Source: Haloferacaceae archaeon PL-Br10_E2g29
Lineage (GTDB): Archaea > Halobacteriota > Halobacteria > Halobacteriales > Haloferacaceae
Length of the DNA stretch: 15,738 nt
Direction: 5' to 3'
NCBI GenBank assembly: GCA_001563965.1
Contig: LKMS01000017.1
Location: 1-15,738 of the forward strand
Positions 1 through 7,035 of this stretch are shown in pieces; within the stretch, counting starts at the first letter, position 1, and each line of letters opens with the position of its first letter. The notes below the pieces were generated by a model. The model saw nothing but the letters and a program-made list of their open reading frames with translations, had not been told where the DNA came from and made no database searches. The translations under genes and the position numbers were made by a program.

Positions 1-177
1 AAGGTCGTTGAGCGTTCCCCGCAGGGAACTGCCCAGATCATCGAGTACCATTTGGTGACGCTACGCGTCCGCACCGGTAAAGCGTTGTTCGTCCGGCGAC
101 CTGCAGAACCGTTCGCCCAGCGAGCCAAAAGTCGGGTATTCGGCGACCCGATACACAGCGACCTCGCCAGCGACTAG
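1..177 (+). CDS. 3' end of an unidentified gene, cut by the window edge
   Basis: A reading frame is open from the first base to a TAG at 175-177 and gives about 58 residues ending FGDPIHSDLASD. The other two plus frames have stops close to the start of the window. Codon third positions are mostly G or C, as in the neighbouring genes, which supports real coding. The gene converges on ftsY with 19 bases between the two stop codons. No motif is recognised and the N-terminal part lies outside the window, so no function is proposed. The fragment has several Arg and Val residues and no visible membrane segment. Confidence 0.5.
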   Translation, partial: KVVERSPQGTAQIIEYHLVTLRVRTGKALFVRRPAEPFAQRAKSRVFGDPIHSDLASD

Positions 178-196
178 TGCCGACACTCACCCGAAA

Positions 197-1381
197 TCAT
201 TCCTCGCCGAGCAGTTGGCTCACGAGGGTTTCGGGCTCGAACGGCTCGATGTCGTCGTAGCCCTGGCCCATGCCGAGAAACAGAATCGGCTTTCCCGTGA
301 CGTAGGAAATCGAGATAGCCGCGCCGCCAGAGGAGTCGGCGTCGGCCTTCGTCAGTACGGTGCCGTCGATTTCCGCCGCATCGTTGAACTCGCGGGCGCG
401 GTTGACCGCATCCTGTCCGGCGACCGCTTCGTCGACAAAGAGGGTGAGGTCGGGGCCGACAACGCGGTGGATTTTCGCGAGTTGGGCCATCAGGTCGTTG
501 CTCGTGTGGAGCCGTCCGGCGGTGTCGCCGAGGACGACGTCGACGTCGTTGGCGGTGGCGTACTCGACCGCATCGTAGATGACCGCGGCGGGGTCGCCAC
601 CCTGTTCGTGGGTGATGATTTTTCGGTCGAGGTTGTCGGCGTGTTTTTCGAGTTGTTCATTTGCGCCCGCACGGTACGTGTCGCCGTTAGCGAGCACCGA
701 CGAGTAGCCACGGTCGCCGAGATACTCCGAGAGTTTGGCAATCGAGGTCGTCTTGCCGACGCCGTTGACGCCGGTGAAGACGATGACGACCGGTTTGTCG
801 GCCGCCGCCAGCCGTTGTTCGAAGTCGAACTGGCCGACGCTGATCACTTCGACGAGCGCGTCGTGGAGCGCAAGTTCGACGAGTTCACCCGTTGTTTCGA
901 CCTGCTTGCGGGTCTCGCCGATCATCTTCTCGCGAACCGTCTCGAGAATCTCTTCGGCGACGCTCATCTCGACATCACTCCCGAGCAACGCCATTTCGAG
1001 CTCCCAGAGCGGCTCTTCGAGGTCGTCTTCTTCGATGATGATCTTGCCAGTCGCGAACGCGGCGGCGCGCTTGAGTGCGCCCGGTTCCGACGACCCGCTG
1101 TCGTCGGCCTCGGTCGGAACGGCGTCGCTGCCGGTATCTTCGATATCAGCGGTGCCGTCACTGCTGGCAGTCGGCTCGCTTGCGGGTTCGGCGGCAGTCG
1201 CATTGCTGTCGGCGTCGACAGCCGCCTCGGTCGTGTCGTCATCGACCGCACCGTCGCTTGTATCGTCGTCGACTACATCATCGACCGCGTCGGCCTCGCT
1301 TGCATCGTCGGCCTTCTCCTCGGCGGTCTCTTCGACGTCGCGTCGGAACTTGCTCAGTTTGTCTTTGAGTCCATCAAACAC
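197..1381 (-). CDS. ftsY: Signal recognition particle receptor FtsY
   Basis: SRP-family GTPase that docks ribosome-SRP complexes at the cytoplasmic membrane and delivers nascent membrane and secreted proteins to the Sec translocon; it pairs with SRP54. The 394-residue product has a very acidic, low-complexity A domain (about residues 15-100), an N domain (about 100-190) and a GTPase G domain. Visible G motifs are the P-loop GVNGVGKTT (204-212), DTYRAGA (234-240), DTAGR (286-290), TKAD (344-347) and a closing GMGQG (370-374). The start is GTG, preceded by a GAGG purine run in the mRNA about ten bases upstream. It is the last gene of the rplX-pfdA-ftsY run, 20 bases after the pfdA stop. The long acidic A domain is usual for halophile FtsY proteins. 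Confidence 0.97.
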   Translation of the reverse strand: MFDGLKDKLSKFRRDVEETAEEKADDASEADAVDDVVDDDTSDGAVDDDTTEAAVDADSNATAAEPASEPTASSDGTADIEDTGSDAVPTEADDSGSSEPGALKRAAAFATGKIIIEEDDLEEPLWELEMALLGSDVEMSVAEEILETVREKMIGETRKQVETTGELVELALHDALVEVISVGQFDFEQRLAAADKPVVIVFTGVNGVGKTTSIAKLSEYLGDRGYSSVLANGDTYRAGANEQLEKHADNLDRKIITHEQGGDPAAVIYDAVEYATANDVDVVLGDTAGRLHTSNDLMAQLAKIHRVVGPDLTLFVDEAVAGQDAVNRAREFNDAAEIDGTVLTKADADSSGGAAISISYVTGKPILFLGMGQGYDDIEPFEPETLVSQLLGEE

Positions 1382-1401
1382 GGCGAATCCTCACTCTGTG
1401 G

Positions 1402-1869
1402 TTACTCGTCTTCCTGTCCGGGCTGACCCATCTGGGCCATCTGTTGTTGTTGTTGCTGCTGCATGCGCTGTTGCATTGCCTGGGCCTGCTTTTCGAGGTC
1501 GCTGCTCTCGTCTTCGAGCTCCTCGATTTCGGCTTCGACGGCACCGATTCGTTCGACGACCGTCTCCTGTTTGTGCTGGAGTGCGGAAATCGCGCTGTCT
1601 TGATCCTGTTCGGCCGCATACCCGCCACCGAGACTGACGATCACTTCGTCGATGTCCTGAATCTCGGCTTGCACGTAGGCGTCGCCGCCGAGTGGCACCT
1701 GCACCATCGAACCGCTTTCGAGCGTTTCGATCGCTTCGATTGCGTCGTCGATCTCGTCGGTTTCGGCTTGGAGGTCGTCGACGTCGCCTTCGAGCTCCTC
1801 GATTTCGGCGTCGATCGCCTGCAACTGCTGGGAGATCTGCTGAAGCTGCTGGCCACCGCCACCCATCAT
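1402..1869 (-). CDS. pfdA: Prefoldin subunit alpha
   Basis: Alpha subunit of the hexameric archaeal prefoldin chaperone (two alpha, four beta), which holds unfolded proteins in the cytosol and passes them to the thermosome. The 155-residue product has the expected layout: an N-terminal coiled-coil helix rich in Gln, Glu and Leu (about 5-50), a central beta-hairpin region with SGSMVQVPLGGDAYVQAEI, and a C-terminal coiled coil (about 90-135). It ends in a Gln/Met-rich tail with seven consecutive Gln. Its ATG overlaps the rplX stop codon by four bases (ATGA), so translational coupling is likely. Length fits the family. A second in-frame ATG follows directly and could also serve as the start. Confidence 0.95.
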   Translation of the reverse strand: MMGGGGQQLQQISQQLQAIDAEIEELEGDVDDLQAETDEIDDAIEAIETLESGSMVQVPLGGDAYVQAEIQDIDEVIVSLGGGYAAEQDQDSAISALQHKQETVVERIGAVEAEIEELEDESSDLEKQAQAMQQRMQQQQQQQMAQMGQPGQEDE

Positions 1870-2042
1870 TGTTCGGTCACGTCCTGAATCGACACCTGCG
1901 TTCGTTTGAGACCGTGTTCGCTACCGAACTGCGAGAGAATGTGCTCGCGAGCAACGTTTTCATTGATCGCGTCGATCTCTTTCGTGAACTCACGTGGCCC
2001 TTCGCGGCCGTCGAACTGCCCACTAATCGTGAACTGACTCAT
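1866..2042 (-). CDS. rplX: Archaeal large-subunit ribosomal protein LX (L18Ae/eL20 family)
   Basis: Small archaeal 50S protein of the LX / L18a family. The 58-residue product, beginning MSQFTISGQFDGREGPREFT and ending LKRTQVSIQDVTEQ, matches the family in size and in its FxGxF/REGPREF-like N-terminal strand. An upstream in-frame start would add seven residues with no family resemblance, so the ATG at 2042 is chosen. The gene overlaps pfdA by four bases. Upstream, at about 2066-2075, a weak TATA-like AGATACTT lies 24-33 bases before the ATG and may drive the rplX-pfdA-ftsY unit. Confidence 0.92.
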   Translation of the reverse strand: MSQFTISGQFDGREGPREFTKEIDAINENVAREHILSQFGSEHGLKRTQVSIQDVTEQ

Positions 2043-2228
2043 ACCCACACGGTCCGACAGCAACGCGGAAGTATCTTCCTACTCACCCTGTCCGTGGGGA
2101 TGATCCACGCAACCGGATTGTCGTCCAGTGTCATTGTGCGTGTGCCAGCCACATGTTGGGATGTTGCGTGCGCTCACGCGGGAGAATAAGTAAACTACAG
2201 TCCGGCCGTGAGTCGAACAGTCGACCGA
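2043..2228. other. Non-coding gap inside the ribosomal/targeting cluster
   Basis: This 186-base stretch separates the tif6 stop from the rplX start, while all the other genes in the cluster are 2-20 bases apart or overlapping. Just after tif6 the minus strand is T-rich (about 2185-2200), as at an archaeal terminator, and a weak TATA-like element lies near 2066-2075. I see no convincing ORF or tRNA. The likely content is the end of one transcript and the promoter of the next. Confidence 0.5.
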
Positions 2229-2894
2229 TCAGTCGAGATACCCGAGCGTGTCTTCGATCCGACCGATTTCCGGGCCGGTGGTCTCCTCGCCGACGATGTA
2301 GGCGGTGTCGTTGGCGACGAGCCCCGAGCCGATTCGTGGCGTGCCGTAGTTGACCGTACCGAGATCGGCGTAGACATCGAGGTGTTCTTCGAGCGTTTCA
2401 AGCTCGCGCTCGCGGGATTTCGGATGACAGAGCACGCCCGCGTTGGTCGCGACTGCGGCGGTGCCGACGGTCTTGATTTCACCGAGCGTGCCGCGGCGGA
2501 CGGGCACGTCGAGCGTCTGTTTGACCGTTTCGGCCGCCGCTCGCGAGAGATCCGGATGAACGTACGCCCCGTAGTCGTTGGCGAGAATAACGTTGCCAGC
2601 GGCGTTGATCCGGCCGGGCAGTTCGGCGACCTCGCCGTCGACGGCGGCGGCGATGCGTTCGGTTTCGCGCTCGGTAATTCGGTTGGAGACGACAACGCCG
2701 TGCTCGTTTCCGACTGCAAGTGCACCGACGGTTCCCGAGCCACCGATCGTCGTTTCGACGGCCGTCACCGCGAGCTCGTCGGCCATCGCATCGATGACAT
2801 CGCTGTCGAGATCACGACGCGCGAAAAGACACTCGTTGGTTGTTCGAGCAAACACCCCAACGTACGACGACCCGGCAACAGAAGTGCGAAGCAC
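2229..2894 (-). CDS. tif6: Translation initiation factor aIF6
   Basis: Anti-association factor that binds the 50S subunit and keeps it from joining the 30S subunit early; it also takes part in large-subunit maturation in the cytosol. The 221-residue product has the five-fold pseudo-symmetric repeats of the family. They show as recurring segments such as SSYVGVFARTTNECLF, TIGGSGTVGALAVGNEHGVV, INAAGNVILANDYGAYVHP, TVGTAAVATNAGVLCHP and RIGSGLVANDTAYIVG. Each repeat ends in a similar Gly/Asn turn. The start codon is GTG, six bases after the rpl31e stop. Clustering with rpl39e and rpl31e is the usual archaeal arrangement. Confidence 0.97.
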   Translation of the reverse strand: MLRTSVAGSSYVGVFARTTNECLFARRDLDSDVIDAMADELAVTAVETTIGGSGTVGALAVGNEHGVVVSNRITERETERIAAAVDGEVAELPGRINAAGNVILANDYGAYVHPDLSRAAAETVKQTLDVPVRRGTLGEIKTVGTAAVATNAGVLCHPKSRERELETLEEHLDVYADLGTVNYGTPRIGSGLVANDTAYIVGEETTGPEIGRIEDTLGYLD

Positions 2895-2900
2895 GATTTC

Positions 2901-3176
2901 TTAGGCGACTTCCGCTTCGACGATCGGCTCGCCGTCTTCGACGAATCGGGCCGCACGAACACGGAGTTTCGATGGAGGGTTCTGTCGACCGCGCTCCCAG
3001 ACAGCCTCGTTGATTGAGGGATCGAGACGGACTGCATCCTCGTCGACCGAGAACCCCTTGGCGAGGTGTCGTCGGATGATCTTCATCGCCTGATCGGCGC
3101 GCTTCTGGACGGCGACCTGTTTGACATCCCGAAGCGGGACGGTCACGACGCGTTCTTCGAAATCACTCGTGCTCAT
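2901..3176 (-). CDS. rpl31e: Large-subunit ribosomal protein eL31 (L31e)
   Basis: 50S protein near the polypeptide exit tunnel. The 91-residue product shows the family pattern: an N-terminal RVVTVPLRDV strand, a basic helix KRADQAMKIIRRHLAKGF, then VRLDPSINEAVWERG and a C-terminal strand LRVRAARFVEDGEPIVEAEV. The ATG lies two bases after the rpl39e stop. The acidic additions at both ends are typical of halophile versions. Confidence 0.96.
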   Translation of the reverse strand: MSTSDFEERVVTVPLRDVKQVAVQKRADQAMKIIRRHLAKGFSVDEDAVRLDPSINEAVWERGRQNPPSKLRVRAARFVEDGEPIVEAEVA

Positions 3177-3178
3177 GA

Positions 3179-3331
3179 TTACTCGTCAGTGTTGCTCCGC
3201 CGCCAGTTGCGACGTTTCGGGTTCCGTGTGACTTCCATGTCCGTCTTCATCATCACCCAGGTCGGCACCCGTCGGTTCTGCCGTTCGAGCTTGGCGAGCC
3301 GCTTTTTTTGCGCCTTCGTTTTCTTTCCCAT
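3179..3331 (-). CDS. rpl39e: Large-subunit ribosomal protein eL39 (L39e)
   Basis: Very small, basic 50S protein lining the exit tunnel. The 50-residue product begins MGKKTKAQKKRLAKLERQNR, has the conserved VPTWVMMKT segment and ends KRRNWRRSNTDE, which covers the whole known family length. The upstream in-frame start would add 24 residues with no homology to the family. The ATG at 3331 is also about 30 bases from a TATA box, so it is preferred. This is the first gene of the rpl39e-rpl31e-tif6 unit. Confidence 0.96.
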   Translation of the reverse strand: MGKKTKAQKKRLAKLERQNRRVPTWVMMKTDMEVTRNPKRRNWRRSNTDE

Positions 3332-3355
3332 AGTACTCCCTCTTCCACCCGCGCC

Positions 3356-3365
3356 GCTTAAAATC
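3356..3365 (-). promoter_or_regulatory. TATA box of the rpl39e operon
   Basis: On the minus strand this reads GATTTTAAGC, a good haloarchaeal TATA element centred about 30 bases before the rpl39e ATG. Initiation about 25 bases downstream would give an mRNA with almost no leader. Confidence 0.6.
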
Positions 3366-3463
3366 CTGTCCATCCCGTACGACAGTCTGTGAAACATGTG
3401 CACTGACCGCCAACACCACGGGGAGATGGCGCGGTCTTACCTGCGGTCTACAGTGATCGTCAT

Positions 3464-3491
3464 TAACCAACATGACAAATTTGTTTGGTTA
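3464..3491. repeat. Inverted repeats upstream of tctC
   Basis: TAACCAA (3464-3470) and TTGGTTA (3485-3491) form an inverted repeat. The perfect palindrome ACAAATTTGT lies between and beside them at 3475-3484. The site is about 100 bases before the tctC ATG and upstream of its TATA-like elements. It could be a regulator-binding site for the transporter operon, but no regulator gene is adjacent. Confidence 0.4.
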
Positions 3492-3532
3492 CCAATTCGG
3501 GCTTTTTGTTCGGTTTCTGCCTGTCTGTGCGG

Positions 3533-3573
3533 CTAATATCAAACAAACGCCCTCTTTTCCAAAACATTATATC
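3533..3573 (+). promoter_or_regulatory. Candidate TATA elements for the tct operon
   Basis: Two AT-rich elements lie in this stretch: CTAATATC (about 3534-3541) and CATTATAT (3565-3572). The first would give a leader of about 25 bases. The second is 18-25 bases before the ATG at 3590, so would give a leaderless or near-leaderless start. Which one is used cannot be decided from sequence. Confidence 0.4.
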
Positions 3574-3589
3574 CCTCTACGCGAGAGAA

Positions 3590-4618
3590 ATGACCGTGAC
3601 AAATATTAATCGGCGGTCATACATGGAGAAGGCAGCAGTCGCAACGGTGGGGCTCACCGCACTTGCAGGCTGTGTAGGCGACGATGATGACGCAAACGGT
3701 GATGAAGAGTACCCGGATCGGTCCGTGGAGATGGTCATTCCGTTCGGCGAGGGTGGAGGGACTGATGTGTTTGCACGGAATGTCGCCAACGCCGCGAGCG
3801 ACTTCCTCGGTCAATCGTTCAGTTTTAACAATGTTACCGGTTCCGGTGGACTGGTTGGCACCGCGGAAGTACACAGTGCTGAGCCGGATGCCTACACACT
3901 CCTTGCCTTCAACCCGCCATCAACACCGACCTCGTGGCTTATCCAACAGCCGGACTTCGACATCGGTGAACTCGAAGGGGTTGCAATCATTGGCCGGTTC
4001 CCATACATAATTACGGCAAACTCCGACTACGAAGTCGAGAATTTCAGCGACCTCGTCGACCGGTTTGAGGATGGCGAATTTTCACAGATTGCCGGACAGG
4101 GTCAGGGAACAATGGTGGACGTTGTCGCGCGGGTACTCCGCGACGAAGTCGGCCTTCCGTGGGAGGACTACATCGCGTATGACGGCGGCGGAGAAGTGAC
4201 CCAAGCAGTCCTTTCGGATGAAGTTTCGATCGGAATCGGAACCGACTCCGGCGCGCTCGAAGGCGTTGAAGACGGACGGATGGATCCGGTTGCCTGCATC
4301 CCCAGTGGCGGCAGTGCGGTCTTCCCCGATCTCGACACGATTGCAGACACTGAGTTTGCCGAAGAAGGGGACAACATCGACACGCTCGCCATGCTCCAGC
4401 CATGTTACTGGGCCCCACCGGGAACCCCACGAGACCGAATCGATGTCGTCTCCGAGGCCGTCGAACAGGGCATCGCCACCGACGAAGTCCAAGCGTTCGC
4501 CGAAGACAGTGGGAACGTCATCGAATACAGCGGCCCGGATGAAGCAAGTGCACTCTTACAAGAGGTTCTCGAGACCGTTCCAGAGGTCGTCGACCTCGAC
4601 GAACTGCGCCAGTCCTAA
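3590..4618 (+). CDS. tctC: Tripartite tricarboxylate transporter substrate-binding lipoprotein (TctC/Bug family)
   Basis: Extracytoplasmic solute-binding protein of a TTT-family secondary transporter; it captures a carboxylate and delivers it to the TctAB membrane part. The 342-residue product starts with a Tat signal (NRRSYMEKAA, Arg8-Arg9) followed by a lipobox LAGC with Cys28, so it is probably exported folded and lipid-anchored. An acidic linker follows. The mature part shows family features: YPDRSVEMVIPFGEGGGTDVFAR, NVTGSGGLVGTAEV and the AEPDAYTLL segment. The ATG at 3590 is chosen over the TTG at 3485 because it places the twin-arginine motif at the N-terminus and fits the promoter. 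The substrate is unknown; citrate-like acids are typical, but Bug proteins are diverse. Codons are more AT-rich than in the flanking genes. Confidence 0.93.
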   Translation: MTVTNINRRSYMEKAAVATVGLTALAGCVGDDDDANGDEEYPDRSVEMVIPFGEGGGTDVFARNVANAASDFLGQSFSFNNVTGSGGLVGTAEVHSAEPDAYTLLAFNPPSTPTSWLIQQPDFDIGELEGVAIIGRFPYIITANSDYEVENFSDLVDRFEDGEFSQIAGQGQGTMVDVVARVLRDEVGLPWEDYIAYDGGGEVTQAVLSDEVSIGIGTDSGALEGVEDGRMDPVACIPSGGSAVFPDLDTIADTEFAEEGDNIDTLAMLQPCYWAPPGTPRDRIDVVSEAVEQGIATDEVQAFAEDSGNVIEYSGPDEASALLQEVLETVPEVVDLDELRQS

Positions 4619-4711
4619 CCGCGTGATTGTCGCATGAACCACTGTTTCACTCCGTGGATGCGGTAGACAGCCGTCAAACAGCAGCAATACCCTATTTTCA
4701 TACACCAACCC

Positions 4712-5320
4712 ATGAATGTACAAACCGTTCGAGAGAAAGTCACGATGGAACACGGCCTCCTTGTTATGTTTCTGGGAGTTGCCGTCTACATGTTTATCGA
4801 ATCATACACCTTCGGTGAACGAGCCGCAGCATTTCCGCGATTCACTGCGGGGGCAACAATTGTGGGGGCCCTCCTGTTGCTGTTTCGATCATATCTTCCG
4901 GGGCCAGTACAGAAACTTGTCGTCGAATCTGACGGTGCATTCGACGATGTTGCAGACGAGGAACTCGTTGAATCCGACGACGCGACCGGTGAGACAGACG
5001 CCGAACCGGAACCGGACGAGCCAGCAGCCGACGCGGAAACAGCGACTGAAACCAGATACGTTGATCTGAAATGGCTCACAATGCACGGCTCACAGTTCAC
5101 GGCGATTATTTCGCTGTTGTTTGTCGTGGTTTCGTATCTGATTGGAATGCTCTGGGCTGCACCCCTGTTCGTCGCGACCTATCTTGGCGTGTTGCGACGG
5201 CCGTGGTACACCGTCGTCGGATTATCGGTTATCGCATTCCTCCTGGCGTACAGCTTCGTCCTCGTGCTTGGCATTGGGATCGACGGCGGCGTCGTGCTTG
5301 ATCTCGGGAGATTCCTATGA
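4712..5320 (+). CDS. tctB: TctB-like small membrane subunit of a tripartite tricarboxylate transporter
   Basis: Small membrane subunit of the TTT transporter, expected to complex with TctA. The 202-residue product has four predicted membrane segments (about 14-30, 44-61, 128-150 and 166-190), as in the family. Between segments 2 and 3 there is a long acidic loop, about 72-115, made largely of Asp, Glu, Ala and Thr. That loop may be a halophilic insertion. TctB proteins diverge strongly, so the call rests on size, topology and position between tctC (93 bases upstream) and tctA. An alternative ATG exists at residue 12. Confidence 0.85.
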   Translation: MNVQTVREKVTMEHGLLVMFLGVAVYMFIESYTFGERAAAFPRFTAGATIVGALLLLFRSYLPGPVQKLVVESDGAFDDVADEELVESDDATGETDAEPEPDEPAADAETATETRYVDLKWLTMHGSQFTAIISLLFVVVSYLIGMLWAAPLFVATYLGVLRRPWYTVVGLSVIAFLLAYSFVLVLGIGIDGGVVLDLGRFL

Positions 5321-5333
5321 ACGGTGAGTGCCA

Positions 5334-6866
5334 ATGACGTTTGCTGAGGGGCTTGGGATATTTTTTGAAGCGGTGACGATTGCGTTTAGCTGGCCAACGA
5401 TTGGCTGGATCGTTGTTGGGATTTTAGTGGGGATCGTGATTGGGGCCCTCCCCGGGCTTGGCCCCTCGTTGGGAATGGCTATTATGCTCCCGCTGACGCT
5501 CCCGCTTGAGCCAGTCAACGCGATTATTCTGCTCGTCAGCGTCTACAGCGGCGCAATGTATGGAGGGGCGATCGCTGCCATTTTGATGAATGCACCGGGT
5601 ACCTCAGCGGCAGCCGCAACGACGTTCGATGGCTACCCGATGTCTCGGCGGGGTGAAGCGCTCAAAGCGCTGTCAATCTCGGCGACAGCCTCATCGATTG
5701 CAGGTTTTTTCACCGTCATCACGCTCATTTTGCTCTCGCCAGTCCTCATTGAGGTCGTCCTGGCGTTCCAGTCTCCCGAATATTTCCTTATTGCGTTGCT
5801 CGGGCTGGCAATGATCACCGTCATCTCGAAGGGATCGATGGTGAAAGGCCTCACCGCCGGGATGTTCGGCCTGATGATCACGACCATCGGGACGACCTCG
5901 TTTGCGGTTGCCCCACGGTACACGTTCCAAGATCAGCTTGGATTCACGCTCAACGATGGTATTTCGTTTGTTGCCGTCCTCATCGGCCTGTTTGCGATTG
6001 CAGAAATGTTCAAACTGGCTGGTGAAAAAGGCGGTATTTCGCGGGGAAAAACGATCATGACCGGCAGCGTTGTTCCGGGAATTAAATCGGTTTTGAGCCA
6101 TCCAGTCACGCTGATAAAATCCGGCTACATTGGCATGCTCATTGGGGCGATTCCAGGTGCGGGATCGACGGTCTCGACGTTCGTTGCCTACGGTGAATCG
6201 GTTCGCGCATCGGACGATCCCGAATCGTTCGGCAAGGGTAACGAAGTTGGGTTGATTGCTGCGGAATCATCGAACAACGGCACCATCGGTGGCTCGCTGA
6301 TTCCAACGCTCTCGTTCGGTATTCCCGGGAGTGCGGCAACCGCTGTGTTGCTCGGTGGGCTCATCATGCACGGACTTCGCCCTGGCCCAACGATGTTCAG
6401 CGAGCAGCTGGTTACGACCTACAGCCTGTTTGTTGCCCTGCTGGTTGGCAATGTCATCATCCTGTTTGTCGGACTGTTTGTGATCACCCGAACAAGCATC
6501 ATCACCAGAGTCGACACCGAGTACATTATTCCGATTATTATCGTCCTTGCGTTGGTCGGGGCCTACGGGCTTCGCGGCCCCAGCCAGACGTGGCTCGACA
6601 TCTGGACGGTGCTGCTGCTCGGCGGCATCGGCTACTACATGAAAATGTACAACTACTCGATTATTGCCTTCGTTTTGGGGGTCGTCCTCGGTGGGATTGC
6701 CGAGACAAATCTTGATCGATCACTGCAACTCTCGGGCGGCTCGTGGTCGATTTTTGTCGATCCACTCAACCAGCCACTCTCGTTTGTGCTTGTCGTGCTC
6801 ATCGCATTTTTGCTCGTTGGACCGATTATTAAGCCATATCTCACGAAAGCGCTCGCCAATCGCTGA
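5334..6866 (+). CDS. tctA: Tripartite tricarboxylate transporter large permease TctA
   Basis: Main membrane subunit of the TTT carboxylate transporter, about 510 residues with roughly a dozen hydrophobic segments. The family's duplicated signature is clear: GALPGLGPSLGMAIMLPLT near the N-terminus and GAIPGAGSTVSTFVAYGES near residue 275. Other conserved stretches are GAMYGGAIAAILMNAPGTSA and FGIPGSAATAVLLGGLIMHG. The ATG at 5334 is chosen because GGTGAG (5323-5328) fits a Shine-Dalgarno site five bases before it. A GTG two codons upstream is possible but would overlap that site. The gene follows tctB by 13 bases, so the two are co-transcribed and probably translationally linked. Confidence 0.96.
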   Translation: MTFAEGLGIFFEAVTIAFSWPTIGWIVVGILVGIVIGALPGLGPSLGMAIMLPLTLPLEPVNAIILLVSVYSGAMYGGAIAAILMNAPGTSAAAATTFDGYPMSRRGEALKALSISATASSIAGFFTVITLILLSPVLIEVVLAFQSPEYFLIALLGLAMITVISKGSMVKGLTAGMFGLMITTIGTTSFAVAPRYTFQDQLGFTLNDGISFVAVLIGLFAIAEMFKLAGEKGGISRGKTIMTGSVVPGIKSVLSHPVTLIKSGYIGMLIGAIPGAGSTVSTFVAYGESVRASDDPESFGKGNEVGLIAAESSNNGTIGGSLIPTLSFGIPGSAATAVLLGGLIMHGLRPGPTMFSEQLVTTYSLFVALLVGNVIILFVGLFVITRTSIITRVDTEYIIPIIIVLALVGAYGLRGPSQTWLDIWTVLLLGGIGYYMKMYNYSIIAFVLGVVLGGIAETNLDRSLQLSGGSWSIFVDPLNQPLSFVLVVLIAFLLVGPIIKPYLTKALANR

Positions 6867-7035
6867 CACATCGATTTCCAGTATCCGCTTTTGTGTTTCT
6901 TCAACGGAGCTGCCCATCTGCATCTTTTCAAGTTCAACCGAGACAGTCCGTGACGTGTCGTCTCCCTTGATACACAGTCACAGCATCTCGTGAGAACCAC
7001 AAACAGTTTTGGTTACAGGGTGGGGACAGCCACCA
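6867..7035. other. Intergenic region between tctA and the glycosyltransferase gene
   Basis: No gene is supported in these 169 bases. A minus-strand frame starting MQMGSSVEETQKRILEID (from 6923) looks protein-like for a few residues but then runs through tctA as a shadow. No strong TATA box is seen before the ATG at 7036; CAGTTTTGG at about 7004-7012 is the nearest AT-rich candidate. Confidence 0.4.

Noticed and set aside
215..1426. 403-codon plus-strand frame opposite ftsY and pfdA
   Set aside because: It is the antisense shadow of ftsY, whose GTPase motifs are complete. Long antisense frames are common in high-G+C haloarchaeal DNA.
6720..6923. 67-codon minus frame beginning MQMGSSVEETQKRILEID
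   Set aside because: The first 20 residues look protein-like, but the rest is antisense to the tctA 3' end; no promoter or family was recognised.
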